A stretch of 21,557 nucleotides of DNA, taken from Sulfurovum sp. (GTDB lineage Bacteria; Campylobacterota; Campylobacteria; Campylobacterales; Sulfurovaceae). The position numbers and the translations under genes are program-made. Positions 15,009-21,557 of this stretch are shown piece after piece (within the stretch, counting starts at the first letter, position 1; each line of letters starts with the position of its first letter). Below the pieces are notes generated by a model. The model saw only the letters and a list, made by a program, of their open reading frames with translations. It did no database searches and was not told where the DNA came from. The stretch covers positions 1-21,557 of the forward strand of contig DQSX01000144.1 in NCBI GenBank assembly GCA_015663065.1. The letters run 5' to 3'.

Positions 15009-15602
15009 TTTAGGACTGTAATAACTCATCGTACTGCGTCCAAACTTTTTACGTTTGACCAGTTCGAGTTTGCCGAGTTCTTTGGGCATATCCAGATTGC
15101 TCATATGTTCAACTGTGACCATTTCACAGAATTCAGGTTCAATGTTTTCTATAAGTGCAATGGTTTTATCGTACACATCATCCATGCCGTCACGTGTTGA
15201 GAATGGCGGATCAAAGTAAAAGTATGTTTTTCTTCCCGTTCTTTTAACAATGTTGTAAACATTCTCAAAATTCACAAAGCTATCACCGTAAAAGGTGGTA
15301 CATCTGCCTGGGTCTGTATTTTTGATGTTGGATTCCAAACATTTGAAAGCTGTTTTATTGTATTCCATGAAGTAACACGCTGCCGCACCCCGACTGAGTG
15401 CTTCAAGTCCTACGGAACCGCTTCCTGCAAAGACTTCAACAAAGTTCTTGTCAATGATGTCAAACTGTATGGTATTAAAAAAGGACTCTTTTAAAATACC
15501 TTTGGAAGACCTGGTGGTAAAGATATCCGGGATCTCTATCTTTTTGCCTTTGAAATCTCCGCCTATGATGGTTGTTGTAAATATTTTAATTTTTTCTTTC
15601 AT
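15003..15602 (-). CDS. rsmD: 16S rRNA (guanine966-N2)-methyltransferase RsmD
   Basis: This 199-residue SAM-dependent methyltransferase acts on G966 of 16S rRNA during 30S assembly. Motif I is VEVFAGSGSVGLEALSRGA, close to the family's FAGSGxxGxEALSRGA. The catalytic motif is DPPF, within YFDPPFS. The N-terminal IIGGDFKGKKI corresponds to the usual RxxGGxxKGRxL segment that precedes the Rossmann fold. The C-terminus ends GRSTMSYYSPKL. Its stop overlaps the end of the convergent FIST gene by 6 bases, so the two transcripts share 3' sequence and no separate terminator fits between them. I see no good ribosome-binding site before the ATG. Confidence 0.88.
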   Translation of the reverse strand: MKEKIKIFTTTIIGGDFKGKKIEIPDIFTTRSSKGILKESFFNTIQFDIIDKNFVEVFAGSGSVGLEALSRGAAACYFMEYNKTAFKCLESNIKNTDPGRCTTFYGDSFVNFENVYNIVKRTGRKTYFYFDPPFSTRDGMDDVYDKTIALIENIEPEFCEMVTVEHMSNLDMPKELGKLELVKRKKFGRSTMSYYSPKL

Positions 15603-15651
15603 GGTGAAATTTTATCTTAAAGTCAATTAAAGCTTGAATGTCAGAGGAGCA

Positions 15652-15750
15652 GATATAGGGCATGATCATGGCTTCAGACCCTATCCAGACAGCATCTCCA
15701 ATGTATGTTTGGGATGTGTTATCGTCTCGCAGAGCAGTTGCGAAGTAAAC
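15652..15750 (-). pseudogene. Remnant: hexapeptide acetyltransferase core (CatB/Vat-like)
   Basis: In the 173-bp gap between the NlpC/P60 gene and rsmD, one minus-strand frame is open for about 33 codons. It contains SQTYIGDAVWIGSEAMIMP, which closely follows the left-handed beta-helix signature of xenobiotic acetyltransferases (consensus IGNDVWIGxxAxIMPG). A TGA at 15753-15751 precedes it and no start or ribosome-binding site is present. After MIMPYI the sequence no longer resembles the family, although the frame stays open. It looks like an internal fragment of a degraded acetyltransferase gene. The substrate of the lost enzyme cannot be told. Confidence 0.65.
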
Positions 15751-15775
15751 TCATTAAGAAAGTAATTTTCCATCT

Positions 15776-17116
15776 CTAAAAGTGAATAATATTTTTGAGA
15801 GTATTGATAAGTTTTGAACTCTCTTTAATATCCCTTCTCTCTTTACCCGGTTCAGTGGTTGTGATAATAGTTCGTCCAGTCACCAGTTTTGATCCGTTCT
15901 TTTTTCTAATACCCCAGTAGGTATGCATAATGACCGGTTCGCCTTTATATTCGCCAAGGTAAAGTACAATGTGCCCCGGAACATGCAGGAGTGAACGAAA
16001 AGGTTCAGCTTTTTGGATGATCTTTCTTTTTTTTACCTCTTTTGGAATACCTTTGATGTAGGTTTTTTTTCTGCCATCTTCTGCCTGTTTACTCGAGTTC
16101 CTGCGAAGGAATATACCAAAAGGTCCCAGGAAATCCCTGGTCGTTGCGGAACAGTCACGACACTCATAAGAGCCGCCCCAGCCATAAGGTTCACCGTAAA
16201 ACTCTTTTGCAAGCATCGCCACATTTTTTGAAGTAAAAGGAAGCGGTTTTTTAGCGATGATATTGGGGGCTCCCGCATGAACTTTGTGGATCATTCCCTG
16301 ACCCAGAGAATTCTGCTTTGCGGTGAGATAATGTTTGCCATCTCTACTTATGGGAAATAGTGCACCCAGCTTCACAATGGTCGTTGGCTGGTTTTTGTCA
16401 TTGTAAAGTCGTAAGTTGTCTTTGATGGTCATGGCATAACTGCCGGTCTTAAACTTTTTTATAAAGTCATTGTTTACCACTGTGAGGTCAGATATCTTTA
16501 CCCAGCCAAAAGAGTAAGATGCTCTGACATAGGCCCAGCGTTTGTCTTTGGAGTAGTGTGAAATATAAAGTGGTACATTAATGTGCAAAGCGGAATTCTG
16601 GTTGTAGTCAAAAGGGAAGCCTTCCCCGGTTTTTTTGGGGTCTCTGTAAAAGGCAGTAGAGGTAGGGAGTGCTTTGACAGAGGTTCTTCTTGTGGTGATC
16701 GCCTTGTAGCCTCTTTTATCTTTTTTATGCATTTGTGCATTTTTGATCCACCTTTTGTACACATACGAAGGTATGACTTTTCCATTTTCTTTATAGATCT
16801 TTCCTCTGCTGACAAACCTGGTCTCCCAGCCAAAATCTTTTTTAGGAATATCCAGTTTTCTCAGAGTCCAGGGTTTGAAATATTTTTTGTTGAATTCTCT
16901 GTCCCACTTTTGCTGTTTGGATTTTGAAACAGGCTTGATCTGTTTTGCATAATAGGCAGGATCCTGAGGGATCTTTTTCATATCTGCTACTTTGCCTTTG
17001 GGCATACGGTCAATTTTGCTTTTTAAACGTTTGCTGACTTTTAGTGTGTAGTCTGCATGTAGCGTGTTGGCTCCGAAGAGAAGCAGGGTGATTATGAGAG
17101 CTATTTTTTTATACAT
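15776..17116 (-). CDS. Secreted SH3-NlpC/P60 cell-wall peptidase
   Basis: The 446-residue product begins with a signal peptide (MYKKIALIITLLLFGANTLHA, cleaved before DYTL), so it works in the periplasm. A basic N-terminal region precedes two bacterial SH3-like domains (about 150-290), the first including RTSVKALPTSTAFYRDP and the later RWAYVRASYSFGWVKISDL. The C-terminal NlpC/P60 domain has Cys322 (RDCSATTRDF), His382 (PGHIVLYLG) and His398 (IMHTYWG) as probable catalytic residues. Related SH3b-NlpC/P60 enzymes cut gamma-D-Glu-diaminopimelate bonds in murein peptides. Ala follows CysSer where Gly is usual. The gene follows a dipeptide epimerase (46-bp gap), the same pairing as Bacillus ykfB-ykfC, which supports a recycling role. 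Confidence 0.85.
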   Translation of the reverse strand: MYKKIALIITLLLFGANTLHADYTLKVSKRLKSKIDRMPKGKVADMKKIPQDPAYYAKQIKPVSKSKQQKWDREFNKKYFKPWTLRKLDIPKKDFGWETRFVSRGKIYKENGKVIPSYVYKRWIKNAQMHKKDKRGYKAITTRRTSVKALPTSTAFYRDPKKTGEGFPFDYNQNSALHINVPLYISHYSKDKRWAYVRASYSFGWVKISDLTVVNNDFIKKFKTGSYAMTIKDNLRLYNDKNQPTTIVKLGALFPISRDGKHYLTAKQNSLGQGMIHKVHAGAPNIIAKKPLPFTSKNVAMLAKEFYGEPYGWGGSYECRDCSATTRDFLGPFGIFLRRNSSKQAEDGRKKTYIKGIPKEVKKRKIIQKAEPFRSLLHVPGHIVLYLGEYKGEPVIMHTYWGIRKKNGSKLVTGRTIITTTEPGKERRDIKESSKLINTLKNIIHF

Positions 17117-17162
17117 TTGTTGTTCTCTATAGTTTATTTATTTGGGGTAATAATATTCTATT

Positions 17163-18245
17163 TTAGTTAATGGTTAGTATATATGAAGCACCTAGACCAT
17201 TTTGTGTAGAGAGAGTGATGTTACTTTCGTCAAATTTTATGTTTGTACTGACCGGATGGGAAGTCAGAAGAGAGACAGCATCAAGGTCAAGCATAGTGAT
17301 GATGTCTGCTTTGGCAGAAGCAACATGTACCCCTGCAGCCACAGAAATAGGACCTTCAAGCATACATCCTATCATGCATTTTACGCCAAAAGATGCGGAA
17401 AGGTCTGCGAGTTGAAGTGCCTGGGTAATGCCTGCAGTTTTTGCCAGTTTAATGTTGACATAGTCTATGGCTTGCATCTCTAAAAGTTTTTTTGCATCTT
17501 TAAGGGAAAAGATGGATTCATCCGCGAGCAGGGGAGTTTGTACTCTCTGTTTAATATATTTGAGCCCCTCAATGTCATCTGCTGCAACGGGTTGTTCGAT
17601 GAATTCGGCAATGATGTCTCTTTTTTCCAGTGCATGCAAAAGTGACACAGACTCCTCTGCCGTCCAGCCTTGATTTGCATCGAGTCGCAAGGAGATATTT
17701 TTTCCTAACGCATCCTCTATGGCAATGATGCGTTCTACATCTTTTTGTGGATCATCACCTATTTTGATCTTCAGTGTGTCGTATCCGAGGTCTACCGCAT
17801 GAAGAGAATCTTTTATCATGCTGTCGATCTCACCCATACTGATGGTGATGTCTGTTTTGAAGAGGGTTTTACTTCCCCCCAGCATTTTGTAAAGAGGTTG
17901 TTTTCCTGCTTGTGCTTTCAGGTCATAGAGTGCAATTTCAAGTGCAGATTTTGCGGTCGTGTTTTTAATGATCACTGTATGCAGTGTATGGAGTATATGA
18001 TCAAAGTCTTCCAGATCCAAACCAATGAGATATTTTTTGATGTATTCGATCGTAGCGACCATAGAACCGATCGTCTCTCCGGTAATGACCGGTGTAGGTG
18101 CACCTTCCCCGTAGCCAAGAGAGCCATCATCACACTCTATGATGACCACCATGTCTTCCAGTGCATCTACCCGCCGTAAAGAAGTAATGAAAGGGGTTTT
18201 CAAAGGGGCTGAGAGCAGGCTGGTTCGTATGGCTTTTATTTTCAT
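17163..18245 (-). CDS. Dipeptide epimerase, L-Ala-D/L-Glu type (enolase superfamily)
   Basis: This 360-residue cytoplasmic enzyme belongs to the muconate-lactonizing/enolase superfamily. The N-terminal capping domain (about 1-125) is followed by the barrel, with catalytic lysines in TLKIKIG, metal ligands in RLDANQGW (Asp), EFIEQPV (Glu) and LLADES (Asp), and the second catalytic lysine in VNIKLAKTAG. The C-terminal GCMLEGPISVAAG and the DLD in MLDLDAVSLL are the specificity features of L-Ala-D/L-Glu epimerases (YcjG, YkfB). These enzymes convert L-Ala-D-Glu released from murein into L-Ala-L-Glu for reuse. The start is one base after the stop of the coiled-coil gene, and the NlpC/P60 gene lies downstream. 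Related epimerases can act on other dipeptides, so exact substrate is inferred. Confidence 0.88.
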   Translation of the reverse strand: MKIKAIRTSLLSAPLKTPFITSLRRVDALEDMVVIIECDDGSLGYGEGAPTPVITGETIGSMVATIEYIKKYLIGLDLEDFDHILHTLHTVIIKNTTAKSALEIALYDLKAQAGKQPLYKMLGGSKTLFKTDITISMGEIDSMIKDSLHAVDLGYDTLKIKIGDDPQKDVERIIAIEDALGKNISLRLDANQGWTAEESVSLLHALEKRDIIAEFIEQPVAADDIEGLKYIKQRVQTPLLADESIFSLKDAKKLLEMQAIDYVNIKLAKTAGITQALQLADLSASFGVKCMIGCMLEGPISVAAGVHVASAKADIITMLDLDAVSLLTSHPVSTNIKFDESNITLSTQNGLGASYILTIN

Positions 18246-18246
18246 T

Positions 18247-18477
18247 TTACGCCTGTGTTCCTATAGCTTCAATTTCACGTAAAGTGTTAGAGAGTGTTTT
18301 TATTTTGCTTGCAAGTGTTTCTCTTTTTGCCATGATCAATCCTTTTTCAAAATCGTCCATGGCATATTCAAGATCTTCTGCCAATGCCTTATATCGGCTA
18401 AGCAGTGTTTCTTTTTCTGCCATATATTTTTCTCTATCTTCTATTTTGATTTCTTGGCTTTCTGTTTCTGTACGCAT
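18247..18477 (-). CDS. Small coiled-coil protein of unknown function
   Basis: The 76-residue product is almost wholly charged helix with heptad-like spacing (EKETLLSRYKALAEDLEYAM, then KRETLASKIKTLSNTLREIE). It has no signal peptide, cysteines or membrane segment. TAAAGGA at 18490-18484 is a good ribosome-binding site 6 bases before the ATG. Its stop is one base before the epimerase start, so it leads the recycling operon and is probably cotranslated. I do not recognise the family. It could be an oligomerisation partner or regulator, but position is the only clue. Confidence 0.75.
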   Translation of the reverse strand: MRTETESQEIKIEDREKYMAEKETLLSRYKALAEDLEYAMDDFEKGLIMAKRETLASKIKTLSNTLREIEAIGTQA

Positions 18478-18503
18478 CGCAATTCCTTTAATGACGCTAT
18501 TTT

Positions 18504-18509
18504 AGTATA
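18504..18509 (-). promoter_or_regulatory. -10 element for the coiled-coil/epimerase/NlpC operon
   Basis: On the minus strand TATACT follows ATTTT and stands 26 bases before the ATG at 18477, placing the transcript start about 20 bases before the gene. No -35 is visible. Confidence 0.4.
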
Positions 18510-18686
18510 AAAATGTTTAGTGTAGGTTTGATGTATGATTTTAGTTTTGAAGTTTTCTCTTAGATACTGGCGGGTATTGGGGGGGTGTATGATGGGTAGT
18601 CATACAAGAATGAACTTTATTAAAAAAGGAGGAAGAATAAAAAGTTTCTTGCCAATATCTAAGATACAGGAGAATTATAATCTAAA

Positions 18687-18705
18687 TAAGATAAATTTTA
18701 TCTTA
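18687..18705. repeat. 19-bp perfect palindrome past the orphan gene
   Basis: TAAGATAAA (18687-18695) and TTTATCTTA (18697-18705) are exact inverted repeats around a single T, 16 bases beyond the stop of the minus-strand gene at 18721. As RNA it would be a weak AT-only stem. It could be a poor terminator or a protein-binding site. Confidence 0.45.
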
Positions 18706-18720
18706 ATTAAAACAACTTCT

Positions 18721-19062
18721 TTAGCAAACCAGCCAGTTTTCCATCTTGAAAATATCTTCTGTTGACGGCATGCCCTTCCATCCGTTAGATTCAAGATACA
18801 TCATTTTATTTCCAAAATATCCTACAATATATTTCTCTTTATAGAGAGGAAAGGTCCCCGAAGAGAACATTGCAAAGATATCTTCATAGTTTTTCGCTGT
18901 TTCATAATAGGAAAAATCAAAACTGTGTAGAGCCATAATGGCAGCCTGAAGCATTTCATTGTTATGCATGGAAGTGCTTAAAACATAGTATGAGGGGTAA
19001 GGTACTGCCGGGTTTTCCAGCAAGTCACAGATATAGAGACGTTCTTTTTTCTTTTGATACAT
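18721..19062 (-). CDS. Orphan protein of unknown function
   Basis: The 113-residue product has no family I recognise, no signal peptide and no membrane segment. It is rich in aromatic residues and methionine (PSYYVLSTSMHNNEM, HSFDFSYYETAKNYEDIFAM, YIVGYFGNKMMYLESNGWKG) and ends WLVC. The balanced composition and steady mixture of hydrophobic and charged residues look like a real folded protein. There is no good ribosome-binding site before the ATG, and the gene is isolated from its neighbour by a strong terminator hairpin. It is therefore less certain than the others. Confidence 0.6.
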   Translation of the reverse strand: MYQKKKERLYICDLLENPAVPYPSYYVLSTSMHNNEMLQAAIMALHSFDFSYYETAKNYEDIFAMFSSGTFPLYKEKYIVGYFGNKMMYLESNGWKGMPSTEDIFKMENWLVC

Positions 19063-19096
19063 AAGGGTATTGTAGTAAAAGTTGGAGTGCAGTATT

Positions 19097-19123
19097 AAAA
19101 ATATGACAAATTGTCATATTTTT
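19097..19123 (-). terminator. Intrinsic terminator of the lemA-DUF2207 operon
   Basis: Arms 19097-19109 (AAAAATATGACAA) and 19111-19123 are exact inverted repeats, giving an 11-bp stem with an AAATT loop. On the minus strand it lies just past the DUF2207 stop and ends in a T-run. The mirrored A and T runs make it potentially bidirectional. Confidence 0.75.
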
Positions 19124-19136
19124 TCTAAGAAGCTGT

Positions 19137-21008
19137 TTACCAGCTTCCTCCTCCTCCGCCGCCGCCGCCTCCACCGGAGAAGCCTCCGCCTCCTGAGAAG
19201 CCGCCTCCACCAGAACTGCTGGTATTGGGAGGGGTTGCCGCAGCGTTTACAGAGGAGGAGAAAGCTCTCATACCTGACATATTACCGTGGTACCAGACCG
19301 GGGTTGCGACATGAAGCATATCGTAGAAGTCTATCCAGTGCTCTGCTTCTTTAAAAAGCATGGCATAAGGCAGCATTTTATCCAGATAGTTTGGATCCAT
19401 TTCAAGACGTCTTTTGATCTCATCTTCTTTGACACGTTTGACGAACATTTGCAGACCAAGAAGATGTTTTTGTGCGTAAGCACCTTTTTGGGTGAACCTG
19501 CCTAATTGTTTGTACACATATAACATGGCCAGAATAATGACAAGGATCACAGACAGTGGTCCGGTGAACATCTCTTGTATATTGACACCTTGACCCTGCA
19601 TCATAAAGAGAGGCATTAGACCAGCACCTACAAATAGAAGACCCTGCATTTTTGCCAGTATGCTTTTTTGTTTCATCATAATACTTAGCCCTGCAGCACC
19701 AAATGCCAGTGGAAAGATCAATATAAATATGGCTTCTTCTCCGTAATTTCTAAATATAGAATACGCAGTAAGCAACAGTGCCGGGATAAGGAACAAAACA
19801 GTTTTTTTAAGAAAATCTTTTCTAAGCCTTTGCGGATTTTCTACCATATAGCCGTCAGCCACTGACCAGGTGTAGAGGTTGTCATTCATATGTGTAAAGC
19901 CGGATCTTAATTTCTCTGCCACGGAAGCTGAACCTTTTGAGAGTATAAAGGAGCTTTTGCCCTTAAAAAGCACCTCTTGAAGAAGATACTTCTGGTTCAT
20001 AGTCAAAGTTTTTCTCTCTTTGTCCAGTTTTCTGAGTATGGGGTCTGTTTTTTCATTACTATGGTCTATTTCGAGATATCCCAAATACGCCAGTTCCAGT
20101 ACAGCTGCCGCAAAGTCTTCATCGTCAGCATGTTTATCCAGAATGAGCCCGGATTGCAAGACTGAGAGTCCTTTAGGAGGCTCATACTGTACTGCAACGG
20201 AACGATGGTCTTTGAAACCGCTGTGTTTTTTCAGCATGTTGTAAAAGTAGAGTAGAAATGCGGCCAGTGCACCCCAGTGCCAGATACCAAGAAAAGTATC
20301 CAGTAAAGAAGCTTTGACATTCTCCTGACCATTTTGGTCTAAGGTATTTGCAGGATATGCCAGCTCAACCGTAGCACCTTCATAAGGTTCCAACTGTGCA
20401 ATTTGTACTTCCAAAAGCCGTGGGTTTAACCATCTGCTCTGTGCTTTGGAGGTCTTTACCCCATAGCGTCCAGTGAAGGTGTTTATCTCAACAATGCTAC
20501 TCGAGAGTGAAGGAGGAAGGGCAAAGTTTGAAGTGATATTGACAATAGGGATATTCCAGCCCGAACCGATGATGTTCCATCGGATTGCATCGTTATGGCT
20601 GTTCTGTGCAGCAGGAAGTACGCCTGTTTTTACACGATAATGGATCTTATAGGTATGTGTACCCGTCACATAAGAGGAGGCAGAACCGATCTTTAGACGT
20701 ATGATCTCTCCGGCATGACCGGATTTCATAGTAGATTGTTTCCACTCTACCATATTGTCATCCATTTGTACGGAAAAATCATACAGCCCCAGATCTTTCA
20801 CTTGGGAGTTTACTTTGACTGTAAAAGGTATGTCACGGAAAATTCCGTGTTTTTGCAAACCTTCAAAATCATAGTCAATAGTTTCAACAATGGCGAGTTC
20901 GCCACTCTGTTCCACTGTGACATCAATTGTATAGTTAGAGATCTTTTCAGCCCAAAGTGTGGTAGAGAACCCTGCAAAAAGCAGGGCAAGAAGTAGTTTT
21001 TTAAACAT
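19137..21008 (-). CDS. DUF2207 membrane protein with glycine-rich tail
   Basis: The 623-residue product has a signal peptide (MFKKLLLALLFAGFSTTLWA). A large extracytoplasmic beta-rich domain (about 21-235) follows, with the DUF2207 hallmarks VEQSGELAIVETIDYDFEG, HGIFRDIPF and the later RWNIIGSGWNIPI. A membrane segment (about 245-262), a cytoplasmic region and a cluster of hydrophobic helices (about 405-500) come next. The last 27 residues are almost only Gly and Ser, ending SW. Such tails are common in this family, whose function is unknown. Its start is 9 bases after the lemA stop, and lemA-DUF2207 is a recurrent pair. An AAAGGG ribosome-binding site overlaps the lemA stop. Confidence 0.87.
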   Translation of the reverse strand: MFKKLLLALLFAGFSTTLWAEKISNYTIDVTVEQSGELAIVETIDYDFEGLQKHGIFRDIPFTVKVNSQVKDLGLYDFSVQMDDNMVEWKQSTMKSGHAGEIIRLKIGSASSYVTGTHTYKIHYRVKTGVLPAAQNSHNDAIRWNIIGSGWNIPIVNITSNFALPPSLSSSIVEINTFTGRYGVKTSKAQSRWLNPRLLEVQIAQLEPYEGATVELAYPANTLDQNGQENVKASLLDTFLGIWHWGALAAFLLYFYNMLKKHSGFKDHRSVAVQYEPPKGLSVLQSGLILDKHADDEDFAAAVLELAYLGYLEIDHSNEKTDPILRKLDKERKTLTMNQKYLLQEVLFKGKSSFILSKGSASVAEKLRSGFTHMNDNLYTWSVADGYMVENPQRLRKDFLKKTVLFLIPALLLTAYSIFRNYGEEAIFILIFPLAFGAAGLSIMMKQKSILAKMQGLLFVGAGLMPLFMMQGQGVNIQEMFTGPLSVILVIILAMLYVYKQLGRFTQKGAYAQKHLLGLQMFVKRVKEDEIKRRLEMDPNYLDKMLPYAMLFKEAEHWIDFYDMLHVATPVWYHGNMSGMRAFSSSVNAAATPPNTSSSGGGGFSGGGGFSGGGGGGGGGGSW

Positions 21009-21017
21009 AAAGACCCT

Positions 21018-21557
21018 TTAGAGGTCGATCTTTGGCATCTTTTGAGCAGCCTCTGCTTCAGACTCAGAGAGTTCAAAGTAGTCACGTTTTGTGAAGTTAA
21101 ATTTCTGTGCTACAAAAAGATCAGGGAAAGATTCTATCTTTGCATTGTAGTCACGTACAATAGCATTGTAGTAACGTCTTGCATTTTGGATGGCATCTTC
21201 AAGATTGGAGAGTTCATCTTGCAGCTTCAAAAAGTTTGTGTTGGCTTTTAAGTCCGGATACGCTTCAGCCAGTGCAAACATTTTTCCAAGTGCACCTGAG
21301 AGCATATTGGCTGCTGCTGCTTTTTCATCCATAGTACCTGCAGAAAGACCCTGTTGACGTGCCTGAATGACTTTTTCCAAAGTATCCGCTTCATACTCTT
21401 TGTATCCTTTTACCGTGTCTACAAGTGCAGGAATAAGGTCATAACGACGTTTTAACTGTACATCAATGTCTGACCATGATGCATCCATTCCTGCTCTCAG
21501 TGCTACCAGTTTATTATAGATGGCTACAAGATATGCCCCCACACCCACGATGATCAA
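21018..21557 (-). CDS. lemA: LemA family protein (N-terminus cut by window edge)
   Basis: At least 180 residues are visible; only the first few before the membrane segment should be missing. The N-terminal helix (IIVGVGAYLVAIYNKLVALR) is the single membrane anchor. After it comes the LemA core SWSDIDVQLKRRYDLIPALV, then ETVKGY-like DTVKGYKEYE, LAEAYPDLKAN, NARRYYNAIVRDYN and FPDLFVAQKF. LemA proteins form an extended helical bundle facing outward; their role is not defined. It heads the operon with the DUF2207 gene. The TTG at the window edge is probably an internal leucine codon, not the start. Confidence 0.9.
   Translation of the reverse strand: MIIVGVGAYLVAIYNKLVALRAGMDASWSDIDVQLKRRYDLIPALVDTVKGYKEYEADTLEKVIQARQQGLSAGTMDEKAAAANMLSGALGKMFALAEAYPDLKANTNFLKLQDELSNLEDAIQNARRYYNAIVRDYNAKIESFPDLFVAQKFNFTKRDYFELSESEAEAAQKMPKIDL

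Noticed and set aside
18535..18765. Plus-strand 76-codon frame across the gap and into the orphan gene
   Set aside because: It has no ribosome-binding site and no recognisable motif, and it overlaps the opposite gene's 3' end. Kept only as part of the gap finding.
1..21557. CRISPR arrays, tRNA or rRNA genes, insertion sequences, phage or plasmid genes
   Set aside because: No spaced identical repeats, cloverleaf-like sequences, transposases, integrases or attachment-site duplications were seen by eye.

Overview
The window reads as chromosomal DNA of a free-living member of the Campylobacterota, close to Sulfurovum or Sulfurimonas. This is an inference, not a match. It rests on AT-rich DNA, T-rich promoters with an extended -10 and no clear -35, a diheme cytochrome c peroxidase, NnrS, a MurU-type sugar-1-phosphate uridylyltransferase, and dense cyclic-di-GMP signalling. 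Genes are closely packed. I see no rRNA, tRNA, CRISPR array, insertion sequence or prophage.

Layout. (1) 1-909, plus strand: the tail of a probable AmgK-type sugar kinase overlapping murU, then a hairpin and a short outer-membrane-protein remnant. (2) 922-5491, minus strand: nnrS, a secreted protein of unknown function, a YgiQ-type radical SAM enzyme and a HAD hydrolase. The last three are nearly or actually overlapping. (3) 5492-6763: a GGDEF-domain remnant with its terminator on the plus strand, and a minus-strand cytochrome c peroxidase. (4) 6877-8373, minus strand: a DEAD-box RNA helicase with an arginine/glycine-rich tail, preceded by a leader of about 185 nt behind a near-consensus promoter. 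(5) 8696-15008, plus strand: a heme-c sensor (DUF3365-PAS-GGDEF-EAL), a small secreted or lipid-anchored protein, and a FIST-PAS-PAS-GGDEF-EAL protein. (6) 15003-18477, minus strand: a 76-residue coiled-coil protein, a dipeptide epimerase, a secreted SH3-NlpC/P60 endopeptidase, an acyltransferase remnant and rsmD. (7) 18721-21557, minus strand: lemA (cut by the window edge), a DUF2207 membrane protein, a terminator, and a small orphan gene.

Two themes connect the genes. The first is cell-wall recycling. AmgK and MurU turn free MurNAc into UDP-MurNAc, while the NlpC/P60 protein and the epimerase are the pair expected to release and convert peptide fragments, as YkfC and YkfB do in Bacillus. 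The second is sensing linked to c-di-GMP. Two paralogous GGDEF-EAL output modules are attached to very different sensors, one a periplasmic heme-c domain and one a cytosolic FIST domain.

The least expected result is in the gaps. Three of them hold recognisable pieces of genes that are otherwise gone: the C-terminus of an outer-membrane beta-barrel (826-909), the C-terminus of a diguanylate cyclase (5567-5683), and the hexapeptide-repeat core of a CatB/Vat-type acyltransferase (about 15652-15750). I found no clearly new defence or mobile system. The best candidates for undescribed biology are the heme sensor/small protein/FIST cluster, the coiled-coil protein in the recycling operon, and the helicase leader.
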